64,000 nt of DNA from Delta-02 sp964513565 (GTDB lineage: Bacteria; Desulfobacterota; Syntrophorhabdia; Syntrophorhabdales; Syntrophorhabdaceae). The notes below the pieces were generated by a model. The model saw nothing but the letters and a program-made list of their open reading frames with translations. It searched no databases and was not told the DNA's origin. A program made the translations under genes and the position numbers. Shown piece after piece: positions 18,123 through 27,049 of the stretch; the first letter of the stretch is position 1; every line of letters begins with the position of its first letter. Location of the stretch: assembly GCA_964513565.1 (NCBI GenBank), contig CAZENE010000013.1:14933-78932 (forward strand), given 5' to 3'.

Positions 18123-19061
18123 ATGATCAAAAATGTTGCAGCAGCTGCGCTCTTTTTAGTCGTTCTTCTGACCGGTGTTCACGCAGGGCAGGTGTCGGCG
18201 CTGGTGGAACCGGTGAACACCATTCGGATAATCTCGGTGAAGCCTATGGCGGACGGTATATATGCGATGGTTTCCCTTGAATACCCGAAGTAATGGGAAA
18301 GTGACGTAAAATTTACGGTCGAAGTAAATGGCAGGCCCATGCGGATACGCAGGACATCCGGTGATTTCCCAAGCGACAGGAATATGGCCGGTCTCATTTT
18401 TTTCCCAAGACGTGCGGGTAAGCAAAATATTACAGTAAAGGCGATTGTGAGCGGCAGAAACGTGCTTGCGAAAGACACTTTCGATTGGAAACAAACACCT
18501 TTTATGGCTGTTATGGGTCACGCCGGAGACCGGGAAATACTTGGCAAAAAAGAAAGGCAGCTTACGGTTGCGGTGGCTAATGTTGCGGATACCAGGATAG
18601 CTTTTAACGGTAAGGAAATACAGGGAAAACTTTCGGGAAGCGATATACGGGTTTGCTCTCTTGACCCGGCGTGGCGACCGGGAAAAAACGTCCTGACAGT
18701 GAGTGCAAATAAATTTGACGGGAGCCTCATTGTCAGGAATTTCACTTTTTTCTACCCCGGCGAAGGAACTTCTCTTCCCCTTGGAGAGACAGCCGTTTTC
18801 TATTACGGAAAAGAAGGCAGCAAAAGCGGCCCGTTTTACGATGTTGCAGTGGAGGGCGATGTCGTCGCCATTGTCCGTGATGTGAAGGCCGACTTTCTGT
18901 CGATGGACAGCGACGGCTGGTTCAGCTTCTTCCCGATGCTGGGAAAAGAGCTCAGGGCTCACAAGCCGGGCAGCGCGGTCATACGGGTTTTTGCAAAGCC
19001 CTACTTTCTCGAAAAGAAGCAACGTGACAGGGAGATTATCATAAAGGTCGAGCAGCGTTAA
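18123..19061 (+). pseudogene. Secreted protein gene interrupted by one in-frame TAA
   Basis: The ATG at 18123 opens a signal peptide (hydrophobic core about residues 5-20) and 56 codons that stop at TAA 18291-18293. The same frame then stays open without a gap to 19061 (continuing WESDVKFTVEVNGRP), so the whole would be a roughly 312-residue exported protein. The downstream part has beta-rich segments and no ribosome site of its own near its first ATG (18339). TAA is not a known recoding codon in this context, so this is a nonsense mutation or a sequencing/assembly error. No family recognised. Confidence 0.75.
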
Positions 19062-19160
19062 GTATTTGTTTTTCGGGGGATTCCAGTCCGCCGCCATTGA
19101 CGGTTTCTCATGAGGTCATTATAGTACCCCAGAGAATAAACATGAAAGGGGGGAAATCCG

Positions 19161-19355
19161 ATGGTAAAAATGGCCGACGAGGAAAAGATAATGGCTTACC
19201 ACGCCAGGGAAGGGAACGGGATCGTGTGTCCTGTGTGCGCAAGCGATGAGGAAAGAGAAAGTTCGGAGCCTATCCACTATATTCCAGGCGTTGTCGTTGA
19301 CCCGGACCCGAAGTATTGCATCAGGTGCAAGAAGAAGATCGAACCGCCAAAGTGA
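19161..19355 (+). CDS. Small zinc-ribbon-like protein
   Basis: A 64-residue acidic protein with two CxxC knuckles, CPVC near residue 24 and CIRC near 55, fit to bind one zinc ion. An AGGGGGG tract lies eight bases before the ATG. No named family recognised and no functional context; it is convergent with dnaE2. Confidence 0.65.
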   Translation: MVKMADEEKIMAYHAREGNGIVCPVCASDEERESSEPIHYIPGVVVDPDPKYCIRCKKKIEPPK

Positions 19356-19367
19356 TCTATCTGCTTA

Positions 19368-22300
19368 TCATCTCAGTGAGCGACAAGCTTTGGCCCTCTG
19401 TAAACTCTGAATATTTTTCGCCTTGATGTTGATGAGGCCGTCCTTTTTTTCAACAATACCCTCCACGACAAGGTACGGCTCGAGCCGTATGACCGGCCGG
19501 TATGTTTTATAAACCTCGGGACGTATAACGATATTGATAAGGCCTTCTTCGTCCTCGAGCGTAATAAATGAAAAATGTCCTTTTGCTGTCGGTGGCATCT
19601 GCAGGCAGACCATGTACCCTGCTACGATGACTCCGGCACCGGAAGGACAGCCAGGAAGCCTGCTGCTCGGGACTGCTCCAAGCGCATCGAGCTTTGGCCG
19701 GTAAAGTTTTATTATATGGCGTGACGGGGAAAAACCCTGGAAGATATAATCTGTTATCGTTTCCTCCGCCGCACTCATTTCAGATATCGGCAGGCGTTCG
19801 TTTACTTCGCCGGAACTGATCCCCGTCAACCCCGCCGTGCGTATTGTCCCTGCCTCCCACAGGAGCTGTCTTCGTGAATTTGTTATGGCGCTGAATGCCC
19901 CGACCGCAACCAGGTTTTGCACTGACCTTTTATCAAGTCCCGATCGGTCGGCAAAATCCTGCAAAGAAGAAAATAGTCCCCGGCTGCGCGCTGCCATGAT
20001 GCGGCCCCCTTTTTCTTCGCCAATCCCCTTAACATATCTGAAACCTGTCCTGATGGAGCCTTCCTCGATCGTGCAATCCCACGCGCTTTTATTGATATCG
20101 ACAGAAAGGATAGGGACGCCGTGCCTTTTTGAATCCCCGATTATCACCTCCGGTTGATAAAATCCCATGGGCTGGTTGTTGAGCAGGGCGCAATAAAATT
20201 CCGCAGGATAGTAATATTTCAGGTATGCGGACCGGTAGCAAAGAATTGCAAAACTGGCTGCGTGGCTCTTGCAAAAGCCGAAGTCGGCGAAACCGCAGAT
20301 ATGTTCGAAAATATTTGTCGCAATATCGCTTTGTATCCCCTGTTTTTCAGCCCCTTCGAGAAAACGCCGGTGCCATTTTAGAAGTTCCTCGCGAGCGTTC
20401 TTTCGGCCCATTACCTTGCGCAGCGTATTGCCTTCTCCTGCCGAAAACCCGGCTATTGCCATTGCCACCTGGAGGATCTGTTCTTGGAAAAGGATCACGC
20501 CGAGCGTTTCATCGAGGATCGGCTTAAGTTTAGGGTGCAAATGAATCACAGGCTCTTTGCCCTGCCTGCGGCGTATAAAAGGATGCACCATATTGCCCTG
20601 AAGAGGGCCGGGCCGGACGATGGATACCTGGATAGTGAGGTCTTCGAAGGACCGTGGCCTCATCTTGGGCAATGTCTGCATCTGTGCCCGGCTTTCCACC
20701 TGGAATACCCCGACCGTATCCGCGTTGGATATCATGTCGTAAACCCGGGGATCGTCCGGAGGAAGACGTTCAAGGTCAAGGTCTATCCCCTTAAGCTTCA
20801 GGATAAGTTCTTTCGCATCATCAATAAGAGAAAGCATTCTCAGACCCAAAAGATCAAACTTGATAAGCCCTGCGTCATCAACGGAATCCTTGTCCCACTG
20901 GCATACGATCCGTCCTTCCGCACGGGTATTTTCCTGGGGAACGATCTCAGCGATCGGTTTCGGGGTGATTATCATACCCCCGACATGGAGGGAAAGGTGC
21001 CTCGGAAAATCCGATATCTGTGCACATATTCTGCCGAAATGCTCCCATCTCCCGGAGTCGAGGTATGATTTAAATTCGGGAATTTCCTTTAACGACTCTA
21101 TTGCCCCCCGTTCGCCGTACGAGGTTGTCTTTGCCATCCTGTCGAGCGCATGCGCGGGAAGGCCCAACACTTTCCCTACCTCGCGGATCGAATTGCGACC
21201 CTGGAAGGTCACATACGTACAGACCATAGCTGCATGATCACGCCCGTACGTGTCGTAGACATACCTGATCACCTCCTCCCGCCTGTTGGTCGCGATATCG
21301 ATATCTATATCGGGAATGCTCAACTCGTTGAGAAAGCGTCCTACAAAAAGCTTATGCCGTATCGGGTCGACAGGGGTTATCCCAAGGACGTACGCTACGA
21401 CAGAGCTGGCAGCTGAACCTCTGCCCTGCGCGGAGATCCCCATTTTCCGGGCATATTCGATGATGTCCCAGACAACGAGAAAATAACCTGAAAGACCCTT
21501 GCTCTCGATAAGACCGATCTCGTCGTCGATCCTTGCCAAGACCTCTTCCGTAAGAGTGTCATACCGAAACCGAGCTCTTTGCAACGCCAATTTTTTTAAG
21601 AAACCGGTTGCGGTCTCATTTTGCGGAAGGGGGAAATCCGGATAGGAAAAAGAAGAGAAATCGAGATTGAAATTGCATCGCCGCGCTATTTCTTCAGTCC
21701 TCAAAATGGCATCCCGGGGAATAAAGGGGAGTTCCATCATCTCGTTATGGTCTTTGAGATAATATTCCGAGTTCGACCTGCGGTAAGGAGCCGACCGGTC
21801 AAGGGTTACCCCATGCCGGATACAGGTAAGGACATCGTGGAGGGCATGCCCGTCCCGTGTGGCGTAGTGGACATTATTTGAAGCCACGGCTTTAAGGCCC
21901 AGTGCCTGTGCGATATCCGTCAATTGACGGCATAGATTCCTGTCGTCAGGAAGCAGGTGCCCCTGAAGCTCGATATAAAAATTATCCTTTCCGAAAAGCT
22001 CCGCGTAATGTTTTGCCGCCTCGTATGCAGCAGTTTTTTCCCTTTTTATGAGAAGCCTGTTTATCTCCGACCGTTCACAGCCCGACAGGCAGATAAGGCC
22101 TTCCGTGCGGCCGTGCAATGCGTCGCTCGATAATACCGGTTTACCCTTGGAGCCTGCGAGATGACCCCGGGTGATAATGCCGGACAGGTTGGCGTATCCC
22201 TTTTCATTTTGAACGAGAAACGTAAGGTGTTTTTCGCCTTCGAAAGTAAGCTCCGCGCCGATGATCGGCCTTATGCCGGCCTGTCTTGCAAGCCTTGTAA

Positions 22301-22445
22301 AGACGCAAGCATTGTAAAGCCCGTCATGATCGGTAAGGGCTAGGGCCGTCATACCGCAGGATGCAGCCTGCTCCACAAGTTTCCGCATAGGAGAAGCGCC
22401 GTCGAGAAAAGAAAAATTGGAATGGGCATGAAGTTCGGTATACAT
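19368..22445 (-). CDS. dnaE2: Error-prone DNA polymerase III alpha-like subunit DnaE2 (ImuC)
   Basis: A 1025-residue C-family polymerase, shorter than replicative DnaE (about 1160) and the usual DnaE2 size. The N-terminal PHP domain starts ELHAHSNFSFLDG with LTDHDGLY; the polymerase palm has the catalytic PDIDID segment near residue 395 and GRGSAASS near 345; a helix-hairpin-helix and an OB domain follow (FITLEDEEG near 975). DnaE2 performs SOS-induced mutagenic translesion synthesis together with ImuB. It is last in an operon ImuB-like, DUF6504, dnaE2; its ATG comes six bases after the DUF6504 stop. Confidence 0.95.
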   Translation of the reverse strand: MYTELHAHSNFSFLDGASPMRKLVEQAASCGMTALALTDHDGLYNACVFTRLARQAGIRPIIGAELTFEGEKHLTFLVQNEKGYANLSGIITRGHLAGSKGKPVLSSDALHGRTEGLICLSGCERSEINRLLIKREKTAAYEAAKHYAELFGKDNFYIELQGHLLPDDRNLCRQLTDIAQALGLKAVASNNVHYATRDGHALHDVLTCIRHGVTLDRSAPYRRSNSEYYLKDHNEMMELPFIPRDAILRTEEIARRCNFNLDFSSFSYPDFPLPQNETATGFLKKLALQRARFRYDTLTEEVLARIDDEIGLIESKGLSGYFLVVWDIIEYARKMGISAQGRGSAASSVVAYVLGITPVDPIRHKLFVGRFLNELSIPDIDIDIATNRREEVIRYVYDTYGRDHAAMVCTYVTFQGRNSIREVGKVLGLPAHALDRMAKTTSYGERGAIESLKEIPEFKSYLDSGRWEHFGRICAQISDFPRHLSLHVGGMIITPKPIAEIVPQENTRAEGRIVCQWDKDSVDDAGLIKFDLLGLRMLSLIDDAKELILKLKGIDLDLERLPPDDPRVYDMISNADTVGVFQVESRAQMQTLPKMRPRSFEDLTIQVSIVRPGPLQGNMVHPFIRRRQGKEPVIHLHPKLKPILDETLGVILFQEQILQVAMAIAGFSAGEGNTLRKVMGRKNAREELLKWHRRFLEGAEKQGIQSDIATNIFEHICGFADFGFCKSHAASFAILCYRSAYLKYYYPAEFYCALLNNQPMGFYQPEVIIGDSKRHGVPILSVDINKSAWDCTIEEGSIRTGFRYVKGIGEEKGGRIMAARSRGLFSSLQDFADRSGLDKRSVQNLVAVGAFSAITNSRRQLLWEAGTIRTAGLTGISSGEVNERLPISEMSAAEETITDYIFQGFSPSRHIIKLYRPKLDALGAVPSSRLPGCPSGAGVIVAGYMVCLQMPPTAKGHFSFITLEDEEGLINIVIRPEVYKTYRPVIRLEPYLVVEGIVEKKDGLINIKAKNIQSLQRAKACRSLR

Positions 22446-22451
22446 GGAATT

Positions 22452-22703
22452 TCAAACAGACCAGTTTTGCCGGTACCAGCCGCCTGACAGGAGGTCTTGA
22501 AAAACAGTTATCCGGCTTCCGCTTTCAAGTTCTATTGCATAATACATGCGGGCAACGGGGTTTTGCCACCAGGTATCATCGACCCGCCAGATATTCACGA
22601 TCTCCCGTATCTTTTGTCTTTTCCTTTTAAGGACAACGCATGCCGGTTTGTTTTTAACGACAATAACGGGCAGGGGTTCGGGGTCGTAGGGTGAGGCTTT
22701 CAT
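22452..22703 (-). CDS. DUF6504-type small protein of the mutasome operon
   Basis: An 83-residue protein rich in Trp and Tyr (WRVDDTWWQNP, YYAIELESG, DLLSGGWYRQNW). This pattern matches the short DUF6504-like domain found next to, or fused to, Y-family polymerases in imuB-dnaE2 cassettes. Its ATG overlaps the ImuB-like stop as ATGA and the dnaE2 start is seven bases away, so the three are translationally linked. Its role is unknown; it may take the place of the missing ImuA as adaptor, which is speculation. Confidence 0.72.
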   Translation of the reverse strand: MKASPYDPEPLPVIVVKNKPACVVLKRKRQKIREIVNIWRVDDTWWQNPVARMYYAIELESGSRITVFQDLLSGGWYRQNWSV

Positions 22704-23890
22704 GGTTCAACAAAGATAAACCTGTCATCTGGAAGAAGGGTCCTGCTTTCATTCCTGACGACACGTGCAACCGGCATAGAGCCGTATTTAGTTTTCAAAA
22801 ATTCCCGGATCTCTTTCATGCTTTTTTCAACATCGGTACGGTCTCGGAACAATTTTTCCTGTTTCCCGCTGTAATTTACAAGGGCCCCGGCGCGAACGCT
22901 CATGATCCTGACCGGACTTACAAGCCCGATTCCCTCAATCCCCGCCATTATCCGGCGTAGCATATCGTCCTTATGCGCCGTAGGACCATGCATAAAAAAT
23001 TCTTTCTCAAAAAACGTCCTGTTCTCAAGATCGAAAACCAGCTTTATGGTACGGCAGGCCTTTCCCAACTCCTCAAGCTCCAGGCATAGCCCGTCAAGAA
23101 GTTCGAGGAGGGCGGCCTTGATCTCCTGCTGTGAATGAACAGGGTTTTCACAGACCAATTCCCGGTCTATATCGGTGATGGAAAAGGCGCAGGGTATTCT
23201 TTTGCGATCGCCGACACCGTTTGCCATATCCCACAATTCCTTCCCGATTGCTCCGAATTGTGATGTCAGGGCGGAGAACGTAAATGCGCCTATCTGCCCC
23301 AATGAGTTAAGGCCGAGAAGGTAAAGCCTTTCATGGATATCGTCCGGCAACGGCACGCGGTCGATTCGCACGGAAGAAAGAAAACCCTTTTCTGTACCCG
23401 GGGAAACAACAAGCATATCGGCGGATGCTGACGACGCGGCCTCAAAAGCGATGAAACGGGAATTTCCGATGCCTACCCTGACGTCGAGGCCGAATGTTTC
23501 CGATATCATGCGAATAAGAGCGCGTGCGACCTGCTCTTCGCTTTTATACATGCCGGGGAGCCGCGTAATGTCGAGAAATGCCGTACCTGTCTCTTTTGAT
23601 TCGATACGCAGGGTTATCCCGGCGATGGAAGAAAGGACCTCTTCCCAGATAGCCGCATATTCCTTTCTTCGTGCCACTACCGGCGTCGCATCATAGCATA
23701 AATGATAGGCATCCTTAAGCGGCATTGAAGGAACAACCCCCCTTCGCGCAAGGTCTTGAGAGGAATCCATGATAAAGCCCCTTTCTTCGGGCATACCTAT
23801 GATCACAACAGGTTTGCTTCTCAAGGAAGGGTCCTTCAGATATTCGATCTGACAATAAAAATGGGGGATATGAAAACAAGCTGCTCGCAT
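22700..23890 (-). CDS. imuB: ImuB-like inactive Y-family DNA polymerase
   Basis: A 396-residue Y-family protein. At the N-terminus CFHIPHFY stands where active members have a metal-binding Asp (VDxDxF), and TGTAFLD near residue 101 stands where SxDEAxLD is expected. All three catalytic acidic residues are therefore gone, as in ImuB, which acts as a clamp-binding scaffold for DnaE2. Palm, thumb (DRVPLPDDI near 175) and little-finger regions are otherwise collinear. It heads the SOS cassette, and its ATG lies 11 bases from a perfect LexA box. No imuA gene is adjacent. Confidence 0.85.
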   Translation of the reverse strand: MRAACFHIPHFYCQIEYLKDPSLRSKPVVIIGMPEERGFIMDSSQDLARRGVVPSMPLKDAYHLCYDATPVVARRKEYAAIWEEVLSSIAGITLRIESKETGTAFLDITRLPGMYKSEEQVARALIRMISETFGLDVRVGIGNSRFIAFEAASSASADMLVVSPGTEKGFLSSVRIDRVPLPDDIHERLYLLGLNSLGQIGAFTFSALTSQFGAIGKELWDMANGVGDRKRIPCAFSITDIDRELVCENPVHSQQEIKAALLELLDGLCLELEELGKACRTIKLVFDLENRTFFEKEFFMHGPTAHKDDMLRRIMAGIEGIGLVSPVRIMSVRAGALVNYSGKQEKLFRDRTDVEKSMKEIREFLKTKYGSMPVARVVRNESRTLLPDDRFIFVEP

Positions 23891-23900
23891 AGAAATAAGA

Positions 23901-23918
23901 TTAGAACATATGTTCTAA
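23901..23918. promoter_or_regulatory. LexA (SOS) box, perfect palindrome
   Basis: TTAGAACATATGTTCTAA is a perfect 18-base palindrome with the GAAC-N4-GTTC core, the Gram-positive-type LexA motif. It sits directly before the imuB start. An 8-base inverted repeat GCAAGAAC/GTTCTTGC (23923-23930 and 23946-23953) lies beside it. Confidence 0.85.
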
Positions 23919-24072
23919 ATTGGCAAGAACTTTTTCACTTTCTGCGTTCTTGCGTTAGAAAACGTGAGATTATTATTAAGAAAAATGTTTTTAATTTCCC
24001 TAAGTTATTTTTTAACGGTGAAACCCGGAACGTAAAAACCTGCAGGGAAAAAGTTGCAAATGTTTCCCTGTT

Positions 24073-24090
24073 TATAGTACACTTGTTCTA
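24073..24090 (+). promoter_or_regulatory. lexA promoter -10 and autoregulatory LexA box
   Basis: TAGTACACTTGTTCTA (24075-24090) is a near-match to the imuB LexA box (GTAC-N4-GTTC core), overlaps a TATAGT -10-like hexamer (24073-24078) and ends on the A of the lexA ATG. No ribosome site precedes the ATG, so a nearly leaderless, self-repressed transcript is likely. Confidence 0.6.
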
Positions 24091-24719
24091 TGATAAGAAA
24101 GACGAATACCCGGGAAAAAATACTTGAATTTATCAAGGCATTCAAGAGAGATAACGGCTATTCCCCTTCCGTGCGTGAGGTGGCGAGCCATTGCGGCATA
24201 AAAAGCCCGTCAGTGGTGCAATATCACCTGGAACAACTTCTTGAGGCTGGGTTAATAACGAAGGATAAAGTCAGGTCGCGAAGCATCGGTCTTGTTGGGG
24301 ATGAAGAAGGAACCGCCCAGGTGCCCCTTCTGGGTGTGATTGCTGCCGGTCAGCCCATAGATGTTCCTTCCGGGGAAGGACAGAATACCGGGGACCGGAT
24401 GATCGATGTTCCCCGCGATATAATGCGCGGCGGAAGGCGGCTTTTTGCCCTTCAGGTAAGGGGGAATTCAATGGTGGATGCAATGATAGCCGACTCGGAC
24501 ATAGTTATTATGGAGCCGGCCGGTTTCGTGAATAATGGTGACGTTGCGGCCTGCTGGCTGGAAAATGAGCAGGAGGTCACTCTCAAGAAAATATACTATG
24601 AAAAGGATCACAAAATCCGGCTTCAGCCATGCAACCCCTACATGCTGCCCATGTTCTATGACGCAGAAAATGTGCGGGTGCAAGGCCGGGTAGTTGCCGT
24701 TATCCGGGTAAATTCCTGA
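24090..24719 (+). CDS. lexA: LexA SOS repressor
   Basis: A 209-residue repressor-protease. The N-terminal winged helix (about 1-65) carries YSPSVREVASHCGIKSPS; the linker has the Ala86-Gly87 self-cleavage bond (IAAGQP); the S24 domain has Ser127 (GNSM) and the Lys166 dyad partner (VTLKK). It binds GAAC-N4-GTTC operators. It is divergent from the imuB-dnaE2 operon, and LexA boxes occur on both sides of the shared 199-base gap, so it probably represses both. Start at ATG 24090 gives the standard LexA N-terminus although no Shine-Dalgarno is seen. Confidence 0.96.
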   Translation: MIRKTNTREKILEFIKAFKRDNGYSPSVREVASHCGIKSPSVVQYHLEQLLEAGLITKDKVRSRSIGLVGDEEGTAQVPLLGVIAAGQPIDVPSGEGQNTGDRMIDVPRDIMRGGRRLFALQVRGNSMVDAMIADSDIVIMEPAGFVNNGDVAACWLENEQEVTLKKIYYEKDHKIRLQPCNPYMLPMFYDAENVRVQGRVVAVIRVNS

Positions 24720-24734
24720 CCATTTCCTGAAGGT

Positions 24735-25421
24735 TTATCTAAGCCGTGATGCGGCGGCTTCCCAGTTCACAAGGTGGTCGAGAAATGCCTGCACGAAATC
24801 CGTCCGCCTGTTCTGGTAATCAAGGTAGTAAGCGTGTTCCCAGACATCACAGGTCAGAAGGGAATGGAGTTTGTTGACCATCGGTGTGTGCCCGTTTGGC
24901 GTCGAGATTATCCTCAATTTCTCACCATCCTGCACAAGCCAGGCATAACCGCTGCCAAATTGTGATATTGCAGCTTTTCTGAATTCCTTCGAGAAGGCAT
25001 CGTAACTTCCGAACGATTGTTCTATCTTTTGCAGGAGAATTCCAGTGGGTTTTCCCCCACCTCCTTTTTTCATGCTTGCCCAGAAAAAATTATGGTTCCA
25101 CACCTGCGCTGCATTATTAAAAATGTCCTTCATTTCTTCCCTGCCGGCGCTTTCGTGTATTATCGTTTCGAGCGTCTTGTCGGCAAAGGACGTTCCCACG
25201 ATCAATTCATTGAGTTTATCCGCATATCCCTGGTGATGCTTCCCGTAGTGAAAATCCAAGGTTCGCGATGAGATATAAGGTTCGAGCGCGTTCCGGGAAT
25301 AGGGCAGGGGGTCCGGTTTGAATCGCGGGACATTTCCCTGCCTTTCACTTTGTGCGGCGCCGGCCGCTATGACAGGGATACACAGAATCAAAAGAAGAAT
25401 AGTTCTTATTGCGTATTTCAT
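24735..25421 (-). CDS. sodB: Exported Fe-type superoxide dismutase
   Basis: A 228-residue Fe/Mn SOD preceded by a signal peptide (about residues 1-23, ending AGA-A). Metal ligands are the His in FHYGKHHQGY, the His in WNHNFFW, and Asp/His in DVWEHAYYLDYQ. The AAQVWNH segment carries the Gln typical of iron enzymes. Export would place it in the periplasm, where it would remove superoxide met by an anaerobe during oxygen exposure. Start at 25421 follows TTGGAGGAACC; an upstream ATG lies five codons earlier. Confidence 0.92.
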   Translation of the reverse strand: MKYAIRTILLLILCIPVIAAGAAQSERQGNVPRFKPDPLPYSRNALEPYISSRTLDFHYGKHHQGYADKLNELIVGTSFADKTLETIIHESAGREEMKDIFNNAAQVWNHNFFWASMKKGGGGKPTGILLQKIEQSFGSYDAFSKEFRKAAISQFGSGYAWLVQDGEKLRIISTPNGHTPMVNKLHSLLTCDVWEHAYYLDYQNRRTDFVQAFLDHLVNWEAAASRLR

Positions 25422-25733
25422 AGGTTCCTCCAACATTTACCAGGATTGCGGACGGTTTCTTAACCGGTATGTCCGTAGATTAATCTAGTACATGGCGCCG
25501 GAATATTGTATATGGGCTCGTTGAGGACCCTTGTCAGTTGGGCCTTTGAGACGATCGCAATTTCCCTGACATTCTCGTTTGGACCTTGAGAGACAAAAGC
25601 GGCGGGAGTTATTAAGGAACCTTGAATCGCTCCATGTGCTGTAATAGATGTTCACGATAGGTCCCGGGATATGTCCGGCCTTTTAATTCCCGACCTTCCC
25701 GATGTCGACAATGACATTTTCGGATCCCGGGCA

Positions 25734-27008
25734 TTAGCGGCGAGCCGCTGGAAGCAAGCTTTTTATTGGTTTCGGGCTGTAGATAAGGAGGTTATTCGCT
25801 TTCGAACCGTCTTTTATCAGCATCCCCTTTGTCAGGAAATTCTGCTTGTCCTGATGGCAGACGTGGCACGAACGCGTTCTGTCGGTGAGCTTCGTGATAT
25901 TGTGTGGCGGGGTTGCCCAGTAATTCGGAACGTTGTCGAAATTTCTCTGCATGATTCCCACACTCCTGAATGTGTCGCGAACGGTGGGAACGAGACGCAG
26001 GGTAGTGACGGTTTTCCCGTCTTTCGGGTTAAGTCCCAGGTAAAAACCGGGTTTCGCGGTCGCGCCTTTACCAATATGGCAAGCATAGCAGTTTGTATAT
26101 GATCCCCCTGAATGGCAGGCATAGCAGCTTACCTTGCCCTTATGCCTTGTGTGCGAGGTGCGCGCCTCATCTGTCTTTTCACTCCCCACCTTATGGCAGT
26201 CGGTGCAGGCCGGTTTTTCCCTAACATCGGTTTTTGAGGCGTATACCGTCCCGGTCCCGTGAAGCTCTGCTTTATTGTGGCAATCAAGGCACGTCATACC
26301 CTTCTGATGGTGAATATCTGCCTGTACTCCGAAAACACCGGTAAACTCGGGGTATACCCTCCCGCCGTGGCATGTTGCGCATGTCTTGCCGTCATCCTTT
26401 GCCGTGAACTCATGACCCTTGATAAGCCCTGTCGAAATACCCCCTATTTTTCGCGATGCCACATGACAATCGCCGCAGGTGGCATGACAGCTTCTGCACG
26501 ATCCCTGGAAAACCCTGTCGTCAAATATTTTTTTTTCCTTTGCGGTGAACCTCCCTGACACTCCGTTCCGTAAGCCTGCTGTCGTGTAATGCAGCGAGTC
26601 CTTATAGACCTTTGCGATGTCATCATGGCACCGGCCGCAGATGGTGATGTTCGACGAAGGTCTCTTGATGAGCCCGGCATGGGCTTTTTCCCGGGATGCG
26701 GCTTTTTCGTCGCCCCGGTGACACGAGGCACAACCATTCGCAAAATGAGGATCGACGTCTATAAGGCGGGGATTGACCAGATAAGCCTTATACTGTGACT
26801 CCGGCGGGACCGACGGAGGCACCCCCGCTCACCCGACCCCTTCGGTCAACTCCACCTTCTCTGGCGTGTGAAGGCTCCTCAGGATCTTGTCGCTGGTGTG
26901 GCATTGGATGCAGCCGCTTTCCGCCGCATAGAGGGGGCTCATCATGAATGGGAGGACGATCACTGCAATGAACGTGGTGATCGCAGTGGATAGACCATAG
27001 CTTTTCAT
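25734..27008 (-). CDS. Eleven-haem cytochrome c with in-frame UGA (candidate selenoprotein)
   Basis: The ATG at 27008, after GGGAGCCT, opens a signal peptide and the first haem site (CIQCH), then reaches TGA at 26829-26831. The same frame continues without break to 25734 with ten more CxxCH sites: CASCH, CGRCH, CRSCH, CGDCH, CATCH, CLDCH, CTDCH, CYACH twice and CHVCH. The downstream part alone would lack an export signal, so one 424-codon gene is likely. The UGA is followed by CUCCG/CGGAG (26799-26818) with an apical GGU starting 18 bases downstream, in the form of a bacterial SECIS. Selenocysteine is plausible because mvhD in this window shows the same arrangement; a nonsense mutation is the alternative. 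The probable role is periplasmic electron transfer. Confidence 0.7.
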
Positions 27009-27049
27009 AGGCTCCCTAAAGACAATGGTATATGCGGACCGCCTGTTTG

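Noticed and set aside
18291..18293. In-frame TAA considered as recoding
   Set aside because: Selenocysteine uses UGA and pyrrolysine UAG; TAA has no known recoding here, so treated as mutation or error.
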